From positions 124,001-188,000 of the forward strand of contig NW_022881654.1 of the NCBI RefSeq assembly GCF_003369915.1: a stretch of DNA of 64,000 nt, written 5' to 3'. The notes under the pieces are model-generated. The model made no database searches. It saw only the letters and a list, made by a program, of their open reading frames with translations, and was not told the origin of the DNA. Below, in pieces: positions 53,666 to 64,000 of this stretch. The position numbers and the translations under genes were made by a program. Source of the DNA: Drosophila miranda. Taxonomy: Eukaryota > Arthropoda > Insecta > Diptera > Drosophilidae. Each line of letters begins with the position of its first letter. The stretch's first letter is position 1.

Positions 53666-55089
53666 GTTGCTGTTATATGTGTATGTACCTTTCTCACCCT
53701 TAGTTGCACTCTCTTTGACCTTGTACAAAATACCCACAACGAAACACTTACTCTGGTACTCGGGAGTGCTTCTCTTTGCTTAAAGCGTAGCTTAAGAGAA
53801 CTTGCGAGTCGTTGTTGTTGGTGTTGTCCGAGCGGAGAGCAGAAACTGTGCTACTGTGAGCGTTGAGTTGAGGCCTTGTGTCTAGAGATGATGTGCAGCA
53901 ACAGAACGCTCGTTGGTCTCTTGGTCTCTGCTTTGCACGAGAGAGAGGCTGCTGTCTAACCGTCGGCTTGTGTTGTTGTTGTGTGCTACTGTCCAGGCGC
54001 AGAGCTATCGTCTGGTCTTCTTTGTCCCTGCTTCGTGCGAGAGATAGCGGCTGTTGGATAAACCGTTGGTTTGCGTTGTGTTTGCCGTTTACAGTTGCAG
54101 CCGGTAAAATATGATTTTATTTGTATGTACATTTAACTGAACGCGGAACGAGGTAGAATCATATGCGTATAGTACGAATTAAACGCGGTTCCCCCCATGG
54201 GCCACCAAAAATGTTGTGAAATCCTCGATACGAGATTTCAATGTTGAGCAGAAATGCTCTGGGGAATCTTTGCGTTTAATAATGTACTACACGATATAGA
54301 CAATTCGAGATTTATTCATTTGGACTTCAATCAACTTAGACTTTAATCTTAATCGCGTATAGAGTACAATGTAATGGGTAATACGGGTTTAAGCGCGGCC
54401 GGCTGCAACTGCTAATTGTCGTTGTGATTTCGTCGAAACGCAAACGAAGACTCTTCATGGTGATCGGAAACGAGGTTACGCCGCCCTAGCATGAAACGAC
54501 GCCGTTCTCCGAGTGGGCAATCGCAGTTAGAGCGCTCTCACTCTCTTTGTAGTTTAACCCTTAGAAAACCGTCCACTTTTAATGTGGGTGATTATATTAT
54601 GGTATTTGCGGGTAATGTTATTGTTTTAGCCAGTAAGTGAATAAACTTTATAATGTATTAATCTAGCGCTTTGCTTTCGCTGGCAAATTCCCCATGTAGG
54701 ACGCCCCGGACAAAGGGGCCATTCCGTCATTAAATCGAACGGTTTGGAATGGCCATGGTAGGGTGCGCGACACGACCTCGACAACCCCAGAGGCGGAGGT
54801 GAGATACCTTTCCAGCACACATCCACCATTCTATTCAGGGATAAACAGTGTCTCCCGGTTAAGCATTTTCGTCGTGACACGCTACTTCATTCGCGGTATA
54901 ATGCGTATAGGCCACCAGCAGGAGGGGGCAAGAACATCACTCCAATAGCCGACGAGCAGAGGCCGGAAACCCAAAGCGTGTGCTTCCCTTCGCTGAATAA
55001 CAGCTAGCCTGGCAGGATTTATATACACAGACGTGCGTAGGTGACACGTTACATTTATGAATCATAGATATAGTATTATAACTAAAAAT

Positions 55090-55107
55090 TGGCGCCCAAC
55101 GTGGGGC
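55090..55107 (+). other. Element G R1, primer-binding site (tRNA-Lys type)
   Basis: TGGCGCCCAACGTGGGGC, 36 bases after the LTR end at 55053. Confidence 0.8.
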
Positions 55108-55823
55108 CACACCTATTCAGAAGCAGCATGCTCATTTCAAGTATAGAGTGCCGAGCCGAGATTTTTGGACGACAGCGGCGCGAATCAAAGCAGCAGCTGG
55201 CCAAGGCTCGCGCATGCAGTTGTTGTTGGTTTTGATTAGACAGCGACAAGTGCAAGGCGTCTGCGCGCGTACACATTCTTTTCATTTTCTTTTGTGCTTA
55301 GGAATTGGGGTCTCAATTAGCATAGGGTCCGTTTCGCATGGGGATTAGCTATGCGTAAGGCAAAAATTTTTATGACTTTATTTTATCGTATCATATTCTT
55401 TGCGTTCTATTCTTGTGGTTTACATTCCATGTGTGTTATTTGGTAGGGCTGTTGATTTGCTAGCTCTCTCGCTGTACAAGGGAAGCGAGACTTGAGAACA
55501 GCTGTGGCGGTTGCTGGGCCACTGACCCTAAGTTGGCAACGTAGGAAGCTATGAATTATAACACGAGGAATCAGTTCTCTTTGCAATTTGAGTTCACGTA
55601 CAATTACTTATTATTTTTGAATTTTTAGGTCATCTTAGGTTTGCTAGCATAAGTTATCTGACTTTTAACTAGAATACTTAATTTAGTTTTACTATTAATA
55701 CATTTTTAACTTTGGTTTTGTCTGCGTTTGATAAGTAAGTGTTTAGGTTTTGTCGTGTAGTTTTTGTGGGATATATTTTTGTCAGGACAGTTAGGAATTA
55801 AGTTTGATTTATTTTTTTGTACA

Positions 55824-57214
55824 ATGGAGAACCCCGATAACGAGCCTGAACCGGCTCCGGCGCCAAAATGCCAGTTGTGTGGGAAAACTTTGGCTTCGGC
55901 TCCTACATTGAAACAAAGTGCAGCCACGAGTTTCACAAAACTTGTATTGAGTCACATGTCAAGACCCATACTACCTGTCCCACATGCAAGACGCTATGCG
56001 TCGATAGAAGTACTCCTCATAATACCAGGTCCCAGGCCAAGCAAAACGAGCAGCCATAACCGCTGAAAGAGTTAGTAGCATGGTTACACAGGCCATCAGC
56101 ACGATGCAAAACGAGGTGGTAGCCCAGCACACGGACAAAATGGCTCAAATCATTCAGTCCAGCATAGCAGCACATTTCCAAGAGACTGGCAATAGCATTC
56201 CTCAAGGCAATAGACGTGGGGAAGCGGATAACCCGTCCAACAAAATAGGGACAGAGAAGTGGAGGAAACATTCCGACAGGGACTGAATAGTCAGTATTCA
56301 GCACAGTTTCCGAGCTACGACCGTCCAAGCAGTGCAGTCTCAGATCTGAGTCAGCGACCGGACAAAGTCGCCCATATCCTCAATAGTTGGAAATTACGTT
56401 TCAATGGGACCCAAGAAGGATTGAGCATTGATAATTTTCTCTATAGGGTAGAGGCTTTGACGCATCAGACTCTCGAGGGAAATTTTCCAGTTCTGTGCAG
56501 TAACGCCAGTCTGCTTTTTGACGGAAAGGCCAGAGATTTTTATTGGCGTTACCACAAGACTTCCGGATCGATGAGATGGGACCGGTTATGCCAAGCCCTA
56601 AGAAAGCAGTTTAGGGATTCTCGAACCGATGTGGATATCAGAGAAGCGATAAGGGACAGGAAGCAAAAAGAAAAAGAAAATTTCGATTCCTTCCACGACG
56701 CCCTGGTACAGCTGATGGATGATTTGAAACTCCCATGTCAGAGAAAGCGATTGTGGAAACTTTACGGCGCAATTTGCGACCTGAAATTAGACATGAGCTC
56801 CTGAATGCGCAAATCGACTCCGTAGAACGTTTGAGAGAAGTCTGTCGTAGAAGGGAGGGTTTTCTCGACGACATTGGGCGGAGTCATGGGTACCAGAAAT
56901 TGATTCCTTTCCGGAAACAGGTTGCGGAATTGGTAGAGGAAGCCCAATTAGAGGAGGCCTCCGAATTCTCGGATGTAGAAGAAGACGACGAGGTGGCAGC
57001 CATGGCACTGATTTGCTGGAACTGCCGAAAGGAGGGGCATCGCTACCACGATTGCGATAGCAAAAGGAAAATGTTTTGCTTTGGGTGCGGAGCACCTAAT
57101 AAATATAAGCCGTCGTGTAGCAAATGCCAAAAAAACGGCAAAGTGAACACCAAGCCTCGCCAGCCAGTCAGTGTTCAGCGCAAGCAGTCGAGTGCAGAGG
57201 CGAAATCCCAGTAG
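55824..57214 (+). pseudogene. gag: Element G R1, gag, frame-broken
   Basis: Same pieces and same frame breaks as in the left arm: RING-like N-terminus, capsid starting HILNSWKLRF, nucleocapsid with CWNCRKEGHRYHDC and CFGCGAPNKYKPSC. The translated pieces show no difference from the left arm. Confidence 0.8.
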
Positions 57215-59142
57215 GGATACTTAAAACTACCGCCCAGCTTCCGTCTGAGAAATCAGAATCCGACATACACCAAGCTTTAGTCTGGCCACAACGAGTCCAT
57301 GCCAGATCCCATTCGCTTTTCACCAACGACCAACCCAGTAATAGGTCCCTCACAAGGAGTGCAAGAAGGATGAGAGCGTTCCGGCAGGCGGCGAAAGCGA
57401 TTAATTGCATTCGTTACAAGCAGAAGGACAAGCGTCCATATGCGGAAGTTCGCCTGTTGGATCAAACGGTCCTTGGTCTATTGGACACCGGAGCAGCTAT
57501 GAGTGTTATTGGCGGAAAGTTAGCAGAACGCGTAATCCAAAGCCGAATTCCTTTTAAGAGAGGAGTTGTAAATGCTTCCACTGCGGATGGACGGAGGCAA
57601 GAGGTAGTGGGACGACTGCGGACACCGGTGCAGTATAAGGGTGCAGTGAAGAACCTTGAGCTGCACATTATTCCAACGCTCAGCCAGGACTTGTATTTAG
57701 GGATCGATTTTTGGTCAAGTTTCGATTTATTACCACCCAGCATGTCGCTGGCAGAGATAGTTCATGAACCGCAGAACCTCAGCCGAGCGGAAATGGACCA
57801 GTTGCAAGCGACCATCAATTTATTTCCTTCGTTTTCCGTTTCCGGTCTAGGAAAGTCGGCTCTGCTTTCGCATTCAATTGATGTAGGTGATGCAAAAGCC
57901 GTGAAGCAGAGACACTTCCCTGTATCTCCTGCGGTAGAAAAATTGTTATATGCGGAGATAGATTTGATGCTCAGCTTAGGGTTGATAGAGGAATCCGATA
58001 GTGCGTGGTCATCACCAGTAGTATTGGTGCAGAAGCCAGGAAAGGTGAGGCTATGTTTAGATAGTAGGAAAGTTAACGCGGTGACCAAAAAAGACGCGTA
58101 TCCGTTACCACAAATTGATGGGATTCAAGGACGTCTTCCTAAGGCGTTGTTTATTTCGAGCCTGGATCTTAAGGATGCCTATTGGCAAGTTCCCTTAGAG
58201 CCGAGCTCACGCGATAAAACAGCGTTCACGGTTCCGGGGAAACCTCTCTACCAGTATAAGGTAATGCCTTTTGGTCTCACTAATGCTTCGCAGACCATGA
58301 CAAGGCTGATGGACAAGGTAATTCCGGCCAGTTTAAGAAATGAAGTTTTTGCGTACCTGGACGACCTTTTGATTGTGTCGGACAGTTTTGAGTCACATCG
58401 GAGGGTGTTGAGTGAAGTGGCAAGTTACATAAAAGCGGCAGGGTTAACGCTGAATGTGGAGAAAAGCAAGTTTTGCATGAAGTCAGAGCGGTATTTGGGG
58501 CATATAGTAGGCGAAGGGGTGATTCGTACAGATCCGGATAAGATTTCGGTTATGTCCGATTTTCCTTTGCCAAAATCCCTAAAGTCTCTGCGTCGCTTCC
58601 TAGGTATGGTAGGCTGGTACAGGAAGTTTATAAGCAACTTCGCATCGGTAGCCGCGCCTCTCACGAACTTGCTCAAACCCAGACAGAAATTTTCAATGAC
58701 TCCAGAGGGTCAGGAGGCTTTTGAAAAGTTGAAGGAGATGCTTTGCTCAGCACCAGTTTTGCGTAGTCCTGATTTAAAGTGGCTCATGTCACAAACTGAC
58801 TTACACTCACGTCTAGCCCGATGGGCATTAAAGCTGCAGAGTTTCTCGTTTAAAATCGAGCATCGTAGCGGCAGGCTTAATGTGGTTCCGGATGCTCTTT
58901 CTCGCGTAAATGAGGAGGAAGTGGCGACTCTAGACGCGAGCCATGGGTTGTTGGTGGATTTGGAATCGCCAGAATTCAAGGCAGAAGATTACGTGGAGAT
59001 CGGAGAAAGGGTTAGGGGCAATATTGATAAGTTGCCAGATCTCAAAATTGTAGATAACTTGTTGTATCGTAGGTCAGATCACGCAACAGGAGAGGTGCTA
59101 CATGATTTGGAAACTCTGGATTCCTCAAGAGTTAGTGGTTGA
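57124..59142 (+). pseudogene. pol: Element G R1, pol with RNase H deleted
   Basis: 672 codons: protease (LLDTGAAMSVIGG), RT with catalytic YLDD, then a direct jump from VLRSPD to LKWLMSQTD. About 240 bases are missing, which removes the RNase H catalytic residues. Unlike the left copy it reads on through EEEVATLDASHGLLVDLESP to a stop at 59142. About ten amino-acid differences from the left copy are scattered through protease and RT, in contrast to the near-identical BEL. Confidence 0.85.
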
Positions 59143-60157
59143 CGTTTTGCGTAACGCGCACGACAATCCACTGGCTTCCCATGGAGGCATTCACAAAACC
59201 CTAGAAAGGATACGGCGGTATTATTACTGGCCTGGTTTGGTTGCCGATGTGAAGAAGTATATCCAGGCTTGTGATGTCTGCAAGACTACCAAGGCCCCAA
59301 TACAATCCAGAGACCGAAGATTGGAATTGCGCCCGAGTCACAACGTTTCTTCCAGAAATTATATGTAGATTTCCTGGGGCCATATCCCCGTTCAAGAAGT
59401 GGACATATAGGCATCTTTATCGTCCTCGATCACTATTCTAAATATGTGTTTCTTAAGGCAGTGAAGAAGTTGACCGCGGACGTGGTAGTCAAATACATGC
59501 AGCAAGATCTTTTTCATGCTTTCGGGGTTCCGGAGACAATAGTATCCGACAATGGCACACAATTTAAGTCTGAGGCATTCCAAAAGCTACTCCGGGAATA
59601 TAAAGTTTCGCACATTCTCACGGCCTTGTACGCACCCCAAGCTAATGCTTCCGAACGTGTAAGTCGCTCGGTGATTGCAACAATCCGACTGGGACGAGCA
59701 CCTCAGCAGCATTTGCTGCGCATTGCGTTCGGCGGTGCATGCAAGTCTGAATGCAACTCCTTATTATATGGTGTTCGGACAGTATTTCATCACGTCCGGG
59801 GCAACATACAAGCTTCTGAGAGCATTGCGGGTGATGGACGACAGGTCAGCAGTTTTCTCGCGGGAGGATTCATTAGACTTGGTTCGAAGCAAGGCTCTAG
59901 AAGTCATGAAAAAACAGAACGATAAGAATGAACGGCAGTATAACTTACGGTCGAGAGACATATCCTACAATGTCGGCCAGGAGGTGCTCCGAAGAAATTT
60001 CAGGCAGAGCAATTTTCAGTCAGGGTACAGCGCGAAGTTGGGTCCGGCCTTTCTGAAGGCCAGGTTCAAAAAGAAGATAGGGCAGGCCTACTATGAGTTA
60101 GAGGATTTGCAGGATCGTTACGTAGGACGGTTTCACGCGAAAGATCTTCGTCAGTAA
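59102..60157 (+). pseudogene. pol: Element G R1, integrase, frameshifted
   Basis: HHCC module, then the core with SDNGTQFKSEAF and ANASERV, and the C-terminal part to the stop at 60157. It has the same two frame changes as in the left copy. Confidence 0.8.
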
Positions 60158-60230
60158 ACCAACTGATTCAAGCTGTCCTGTTATCATTCATGGGAGTGTG
60201 ACCCCCAAGCCTGATCTTTCGGGGTGCTTT

Positions 60231-62085
60231 TGTAGCGCTTGTAGCAGGAAATGCTGAGTTTTTCTGTGGCGCCATCTAGTGCTCAGAGTGGCAGGCGAAC
60301 GACAGGTCAAGGGAAAACCAAAAAGACGGTAACAGGTCAAAACGTCAGGCTATCTCTGTTGAAAATGCATCCTGGGACCTGTTAGAGGATTTACCGCCAG
60401 AACGTTGGCGTCCCTATCGGCTATTCCCTCGTGAAAGTCAATTGAGTCGGTTGCGTATCGGTCCGACGGAAAGGAAAAACCAAGAATTTAGTGAAGAGAA
60501 AAACTCTAGGGAATCTAAATATCTAAATCCAAGATTCGACTGCGAGATTCTTGGTTGAAGGCGAGTGGGCTATTCAGTCGTCAGAAGCCGTATAGCGCTG
60601 AGTCCAGTTGGGGTAAGTGCTGCGGGAAGAGAAGAGAAGGGCTAAAGGAGAATAAAGAGTTGTCCCATTTGTAGTCTTGGCGCTAAGTATATCGAGTTAA
60701 TCAGTGCGGATTCGATCGTCCAAGGAAGCCAGCCAGCAAACAACAGCAGCCGCAAGCCTAACAAAGTGGCGTTTAAACCTTTGGGACTGTCTGGAAAGCG
60801 CTCAGCCATCGGAGAAGCGAGCGTGGAAGCAGAGGGAGAAGACATTTGAGGAACGCTCGGTCCCCCCAAGCGGCTAGCTTCCCGAGGCGTTGGCGTCGGC
60901 ACTTTAGTAGTCGAGCGCGACGCGGCAGATAAGGAGGGCCCGTCCCTTGGTCGCGAGCAGATCGGCGGAGAGAAAGTGTTAATCTAGCACCGTCGGAGAT
61001 TGGCCGTTTGGCCTTCTCTTTGCTTTCGCGTACCTTTCACCTGCAGAAGCAGGGGAAAGAATTTGTGCTGTTCCCTTTCGCCCAGGAGGTGGAAAGGAAA
61101 CATAGGTAACAGTCGGGAGAAAGAGAAAAGAAAAAAAAGAGGAAGCAACGGATTGACGGAGTAATTATATTCGTGTTTGTAACTAATTATGATTTCTGTG
61201 CGGAGTTAATTAGGAGAGAATTAGATTTGATTCCGGTAGTGGCTTCTCGTGACTCTCGCCGATCAGCAAATATGATTTCCCCCAACCTTGTGCCCATTTA
61301 AGTGTTCTTCCGCCACAGCAGCCTTAGGTATTCATCGAGGAAAGCGCTTTCGCCGATGGAGCCATAAACTGGAGAAAAGGTATGAGTGGACTTAAATTCT
61401 GTTATTAATAAATTACAACTTGAAACAAGGGAACTAGGGCCGGTCGGTGAGTGAGAGGGAGAAGAGCCCACTCGCATTGGTTTCGTAACATTACGGAATC
61501 AGCAAGCAAGTTAGTTTGTCCATTTCGGACTTGTTTTGTATATCATTTGTATGGCACATAGCCAAGTATTTGTAGGACTTTTATACATATATTTCATTTA
61601 GCTATTCTTTTAATGTGGGTGATTATATTATGGTATTTGCGGGTAATGTTATTGTTTTAGCCAGTAAGTGAATAAACTTTATAATGTATTAATCTAGCGC
61701 TTTGCTTTCGCTGGCAAATTCCCCATGTAGGACGCCCCGGACAAAGGGGCCATTCCGTCATTAAACCGAACGGTTTGGAATGGCCATGGTAGGGTGCGCG
61801 ACACGACCTCGACAACCCCAGAGGCGGAGGTGAGATACCTTTCCAGCACACATCCACCATTCTATTCAGGGATAAACAGTGTCTCCCGGTTAAGCATTTT
61901 CGTCGTGACACGCTACTTCATTCGCGGTATAATGCGTATAGGCCACCAGCAGGAGGGGGGCAAGAACATCACTCCAATAGCCGACGAGCAGAGGCCGGAA
62001 ACCCAAAGCGTGTGCTTCCCTTCGCTGAATACCAGCTAGCCTGGCAGGATTTATATACACAGACGCGCGTAGGTGACACGTTACA
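60231..62085 (+). repeat. Element G LTR shared by R1 (3') and R2 (5'), uninterrupted
   Basis: 1855 bp, TGTAGC...CGTTACA. It contains the empty BEL target (near 61607) and the empty DINE-1 target (near 61130), so it serves as the reference for the interrupted LTRs. Confidence 0.9.
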
Positions 62086-62121
62086 TTTATGAATCATAGA
62101 TATAGTATTATAACTAAAAAT

Positions 62122-62139
62122 TGGCGCCCAACGTGGGGC
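62122..62139 (+). other. Element G R2, primer-binding site
   Basis: TGGCGCCCAACGTGGGGC, identical to R1 and the left copy. Confidence 0.8.
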
Positions 62140-62152
62140 CACACCTATTCAG

Positions 62153-62564
62153 GTGTGACACCATCAACACTGTGACATCCTTTTTGTTGTTTTTAAAACT
62201 TCCCGATTCAGCATAGACGGCATTGACCAAAATTGTTTCTCTGGAAGTGGTCATTGCTCAAGAATATCTTCTTTTCTCAACACCAAGTAGAGGGTCCGTC
62301 AGACGATTCGGAAAACGGAAGTAGAAGTTTTGACTTCTGGAGCGTCTTCTGGCCACGTCTGAGGAGCGTTTCGAAAAGTGCATCGATCTTAATAATACCC
62401 TACTTTTTCTGAGGCAGGGGGCTTAAACATGGGCTTTCGGGCGCATAGGACTGCAGAGGGAATCTCGTTGCGGAAGGCTTAGCAATTGCTGCTGATGAGT
62501 TTTAGCGCGTTGGACATACTCGGATTAATCTTGATTATAGAATTCCGTTGGCCACGAGTGAAAT
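62153..62564. other. 412-bp insertion in the R2 leader
   Basis: Absent from R1 and the left copy, where CACCTATTCAG runs directly into AAGCAGCATG. It begins GTGTGACACCATCAACACTG and shows no obvious terminal inverted repeat, target duplication or open frame. Its origin is unknown. Confidence 0.6.
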
Positions 62565-63270
62565 CAGAAGCAGCATGCTCATTTCAAGTATAGAGTGCCG
62601 AGCCGAGATTTTTGGACGACAGCGGCGCGAATCAAAGCAGCAGCTGGCCAATGCTCGCGCATGCAGTTGTTGTTGGTTTTGATTAGACAGCGACAAGTGC
62701 AAGGCGTCTGCGCGCGTACACATTCTTTTCATTTTCTTTTGTGCTTAGGAATTGGGGTCTCAATTAGCATAGGGTCCGTTTCGCATGGGGATTAGCTATG
62801 CGTAAGGCAAAAATTTTTATGACTTTATTTTATCGTATCATATTCTTTGCGTTCTATTCTTGTGGTTTACATTCCATGTGTGTTATTTGGTAGGGCTGTT
62901 GATTTGCTAGCTCTCTCGCTGTACAAGGGAAGCGAGACTTGAGAACAGCTGTGGCGGTTGCTGGGCCATTGACCCTAAGTTGGCAACGTAGGAAGCTATG
63001 AATTATAACACGAGGAATCAGTTCTCTTTGCAATTTGAGTTCACGTACAATTACTTATTATTTTTGAATTCTTAGGTCATCTTAGGTTTGCTAGCATAAG
63101 TTATCTGACTTTTAACTAGAATACTTAATTTAGTTTTACTATTAATACATTTTTAACTTTGGTTTTGTCTGCGTTTGATAAGTAAGTGTTTAGGTTTTGT
63201 CGTGTAGTTTTTGTGGGATATATTTTTGTCAGGACAGTTAGGAATTAAGTTTGATTTATTTTTTTGTACA

Positions 63271-64000
63271 ATGGAGAACCCCGATAACGAGCCTGAACCG
63301 GCTCCGGCGCCAAAATGCCAGTTGTGTGGGAAAACTTGGCTTCGGCTCCTACATTGAAAACAAAGTGCAGCAACGAGTTTCACAAAACTTGTATTGAGTC
63401 ACATGTCAAGACCCATACTACCTGTCCCACATGCAAGACGCTATGCGTCGATAGAAGTACTCCTCATAATACCAGGTCCCAGGCCAAGCAAAACGAGCAG
63501 CCATAACCGCTGAAAGAGTTACTAGCTTGGTTACACAGGCCATCAGCACGCTGCAAAACGAGGTGGTAGCCCAGCTCACGGACAAAATGGCTCAAATCAT
63601 TCAGTCCAGCATAGCAGCACATTTCCAAGAGACTGGCAATAGCATTCCTCAAGGGAATAGACGTGGGGAAGCGGATAACCCGTCCAACAAAATAGGGACA
63701 GAGAAGTGGAGGAAACATTCCGACAGGGACTGAATAGTCAGTATTCAGCACAGTTTCCGAGCTACGACCGTCCAAGCAGTGCAGTCTCAGATCTGAGTCA
63801 GCGACCGGACAAAGTCGCCCATATCCTTAATAGTTGGAAATTACGTTTCAATGGGACCCAAGAAGGATTGAGCATTGATAATTTTCTCTATAGGGTAGAG
63901 GCTTTGACGCATCAGACTCTCGAGGGAAATTTTCCAGTTCTGTGCAGTAACGCCAGTCTGCTTTTTGACGGAAAGGCCAGAGATTTTTATTGGCGTTACC
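63271..64000 (+). pseudogene. gag: Element G R2, gag N-terminal part, frame-broken
   Basis: ATG at 63271. It carries the frame changes seen in R1 plus a one-base loss after GKT and a one-base gain before TKCS in the RING-like module. It continues into capsid (NSWKLRF) at the right edge. It differs from R1 at several bases, so it is an older or independently evolving copy. Confidence 0.75.

Larger units (their letters stand above)
47717..54575 (-). mobile_element. BEL/Pao retrotransposon, right copy, structurally complete
   Basis: Exact-length mirror (6859 bp) of 26106-32964: 5' LTR 54212-54575, 3' LTR 47717-48073, target duplication CTTTT at both sides. Confidence 0.95.
45219..55053 (+). repeat. 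Element G R1, 5' LTR split by DINE-1 and BEL
   Basis: LTR pieces 45219-46120, 47239-47716 and 54576-55053. It opens TGTAGCGCTTGTAGC and closes GACACGTTACA. Confidence 0.85.
40918..62085. repeat. Right arm of the giant palindrome
   Basis: Inverted counterpart of 18397-39472, about 21.17 kb. The right arm has its own lesions: an RNase H deletion in G pol, a stop codon and 55-nt deletion in Klp61F. Its outer end is the LTR shared with a tandem second G copy, whereas the left arm ends in single-copy painless flank. Confidence 0.95.
45219..62085 (+). mobile_element. Gypsy-like element G, right copy R1, carrying DINE-1 and BEL
   Basis: The order is 5' LTR (45219-55053, interrupted), PBS 55090-55107, gag, pol, 3' LTR 60231-62085. 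It is the inverted partner of the left copy, with the same insertions at the same sites. Its 3' LTR also serves as the 5' LTR of a second G element (R2) that runs off the window. Confidence 0.85.
62086..64000 (+). mobile_element. Gypsy-like element G, tandem copy R2, 5' part (runs off the edge)
   Basis: The shared LTR is followed by a PBS at 62122-62139, an insertion of about 412 bp in the leader (62153-62564), the rest of the leader, and gag from 63271. Two elements sharing one LTR are the expected product of LTR-LTR recombination or insertion into a resident LTR. Confidence 0.85.

Noticed and set aside
18397..62085. The palindrome as a pure assembly artefact
   Set aside because: Not excluded, but arm-specific deletions, a single-copy spacer and different outer flanks make a simple duplicated contig unlikely; long reads must decide.

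Overview
The window is eukaryotic and almost certainly from Drosophila. It has short introns with GTRAG/TTNCAG borders, many DINE-1/ISY-type Helitron copies with their (TCTG/TCCG)n tracts, and recognisable fly genes: Src42A, painless, Klp61F and a two-pore K+ channel. Src42A and painless both belong to Muller element C (2R of D. melanogaster). Here painless is decayed, Src42A is laden with transposons, and Klp61F (from Muller D) is present as broken inverted copies. An obscura-group species, and in particular the degenerating neo-Y of D. miranda, would explain this, but that is inference from content and not proven by the sequence.

Layout. 1-2017 (-): four pieces of Src42A, comprising three SH2 exons and the start of the next exon at the left edge. 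2396-4246: remnant of a Transib (RAG1-related) DNA transposon. 4253-6870: 5'-truncated LOA-type LINE with a 26-base poly-G run. 6899-13412: DINE-1/ISY copies, a truncated gypsy-like element (H) and a peculiar DINE-X-DINE structure. 14028-14755: second copy of X. 15750-17880: painless pseudogene. 18397-62085: a giant palindrome with arms of about 21.1 kb and a 1.45 kb unique centre. 62086-64000: start of a further gypsy-like element in tandem.

Reading each arm from outside to centre: a gypsy-like element G with long (about 1.8 kb) LTRs; in its 5' LTR a complete 6.86 kb BEL/Pao element and a DINE-1 copy; then a piece of the K2P channel gene and a 5' fragment of Klp61F in one orientation; then a larger broken Klp61F copy and another K2P piece in the opposite orientation; then a tandem array of about 35-nt 'exons' separated by 52-nt 'introns'. 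The Klp61F/K2P locus therefore occurs four times in alternating orientation. The arms are nearly identical over the BEL and gag region but clearly diverged over the outer G pol and over Klp61F exon 3, where each arm has its own lesions.

No CDS in the palindrome other than the BEL pol frame is intact over full family length. The host-gene pieces look non-coding at the protein level, but any transcript across them would fold on itself. The best candidates for undescribed biology are the palindrome with its alternating Klp61F/K2P fragments (a possible hairpin-RNA source) and the intron-like tandem array at its centre.
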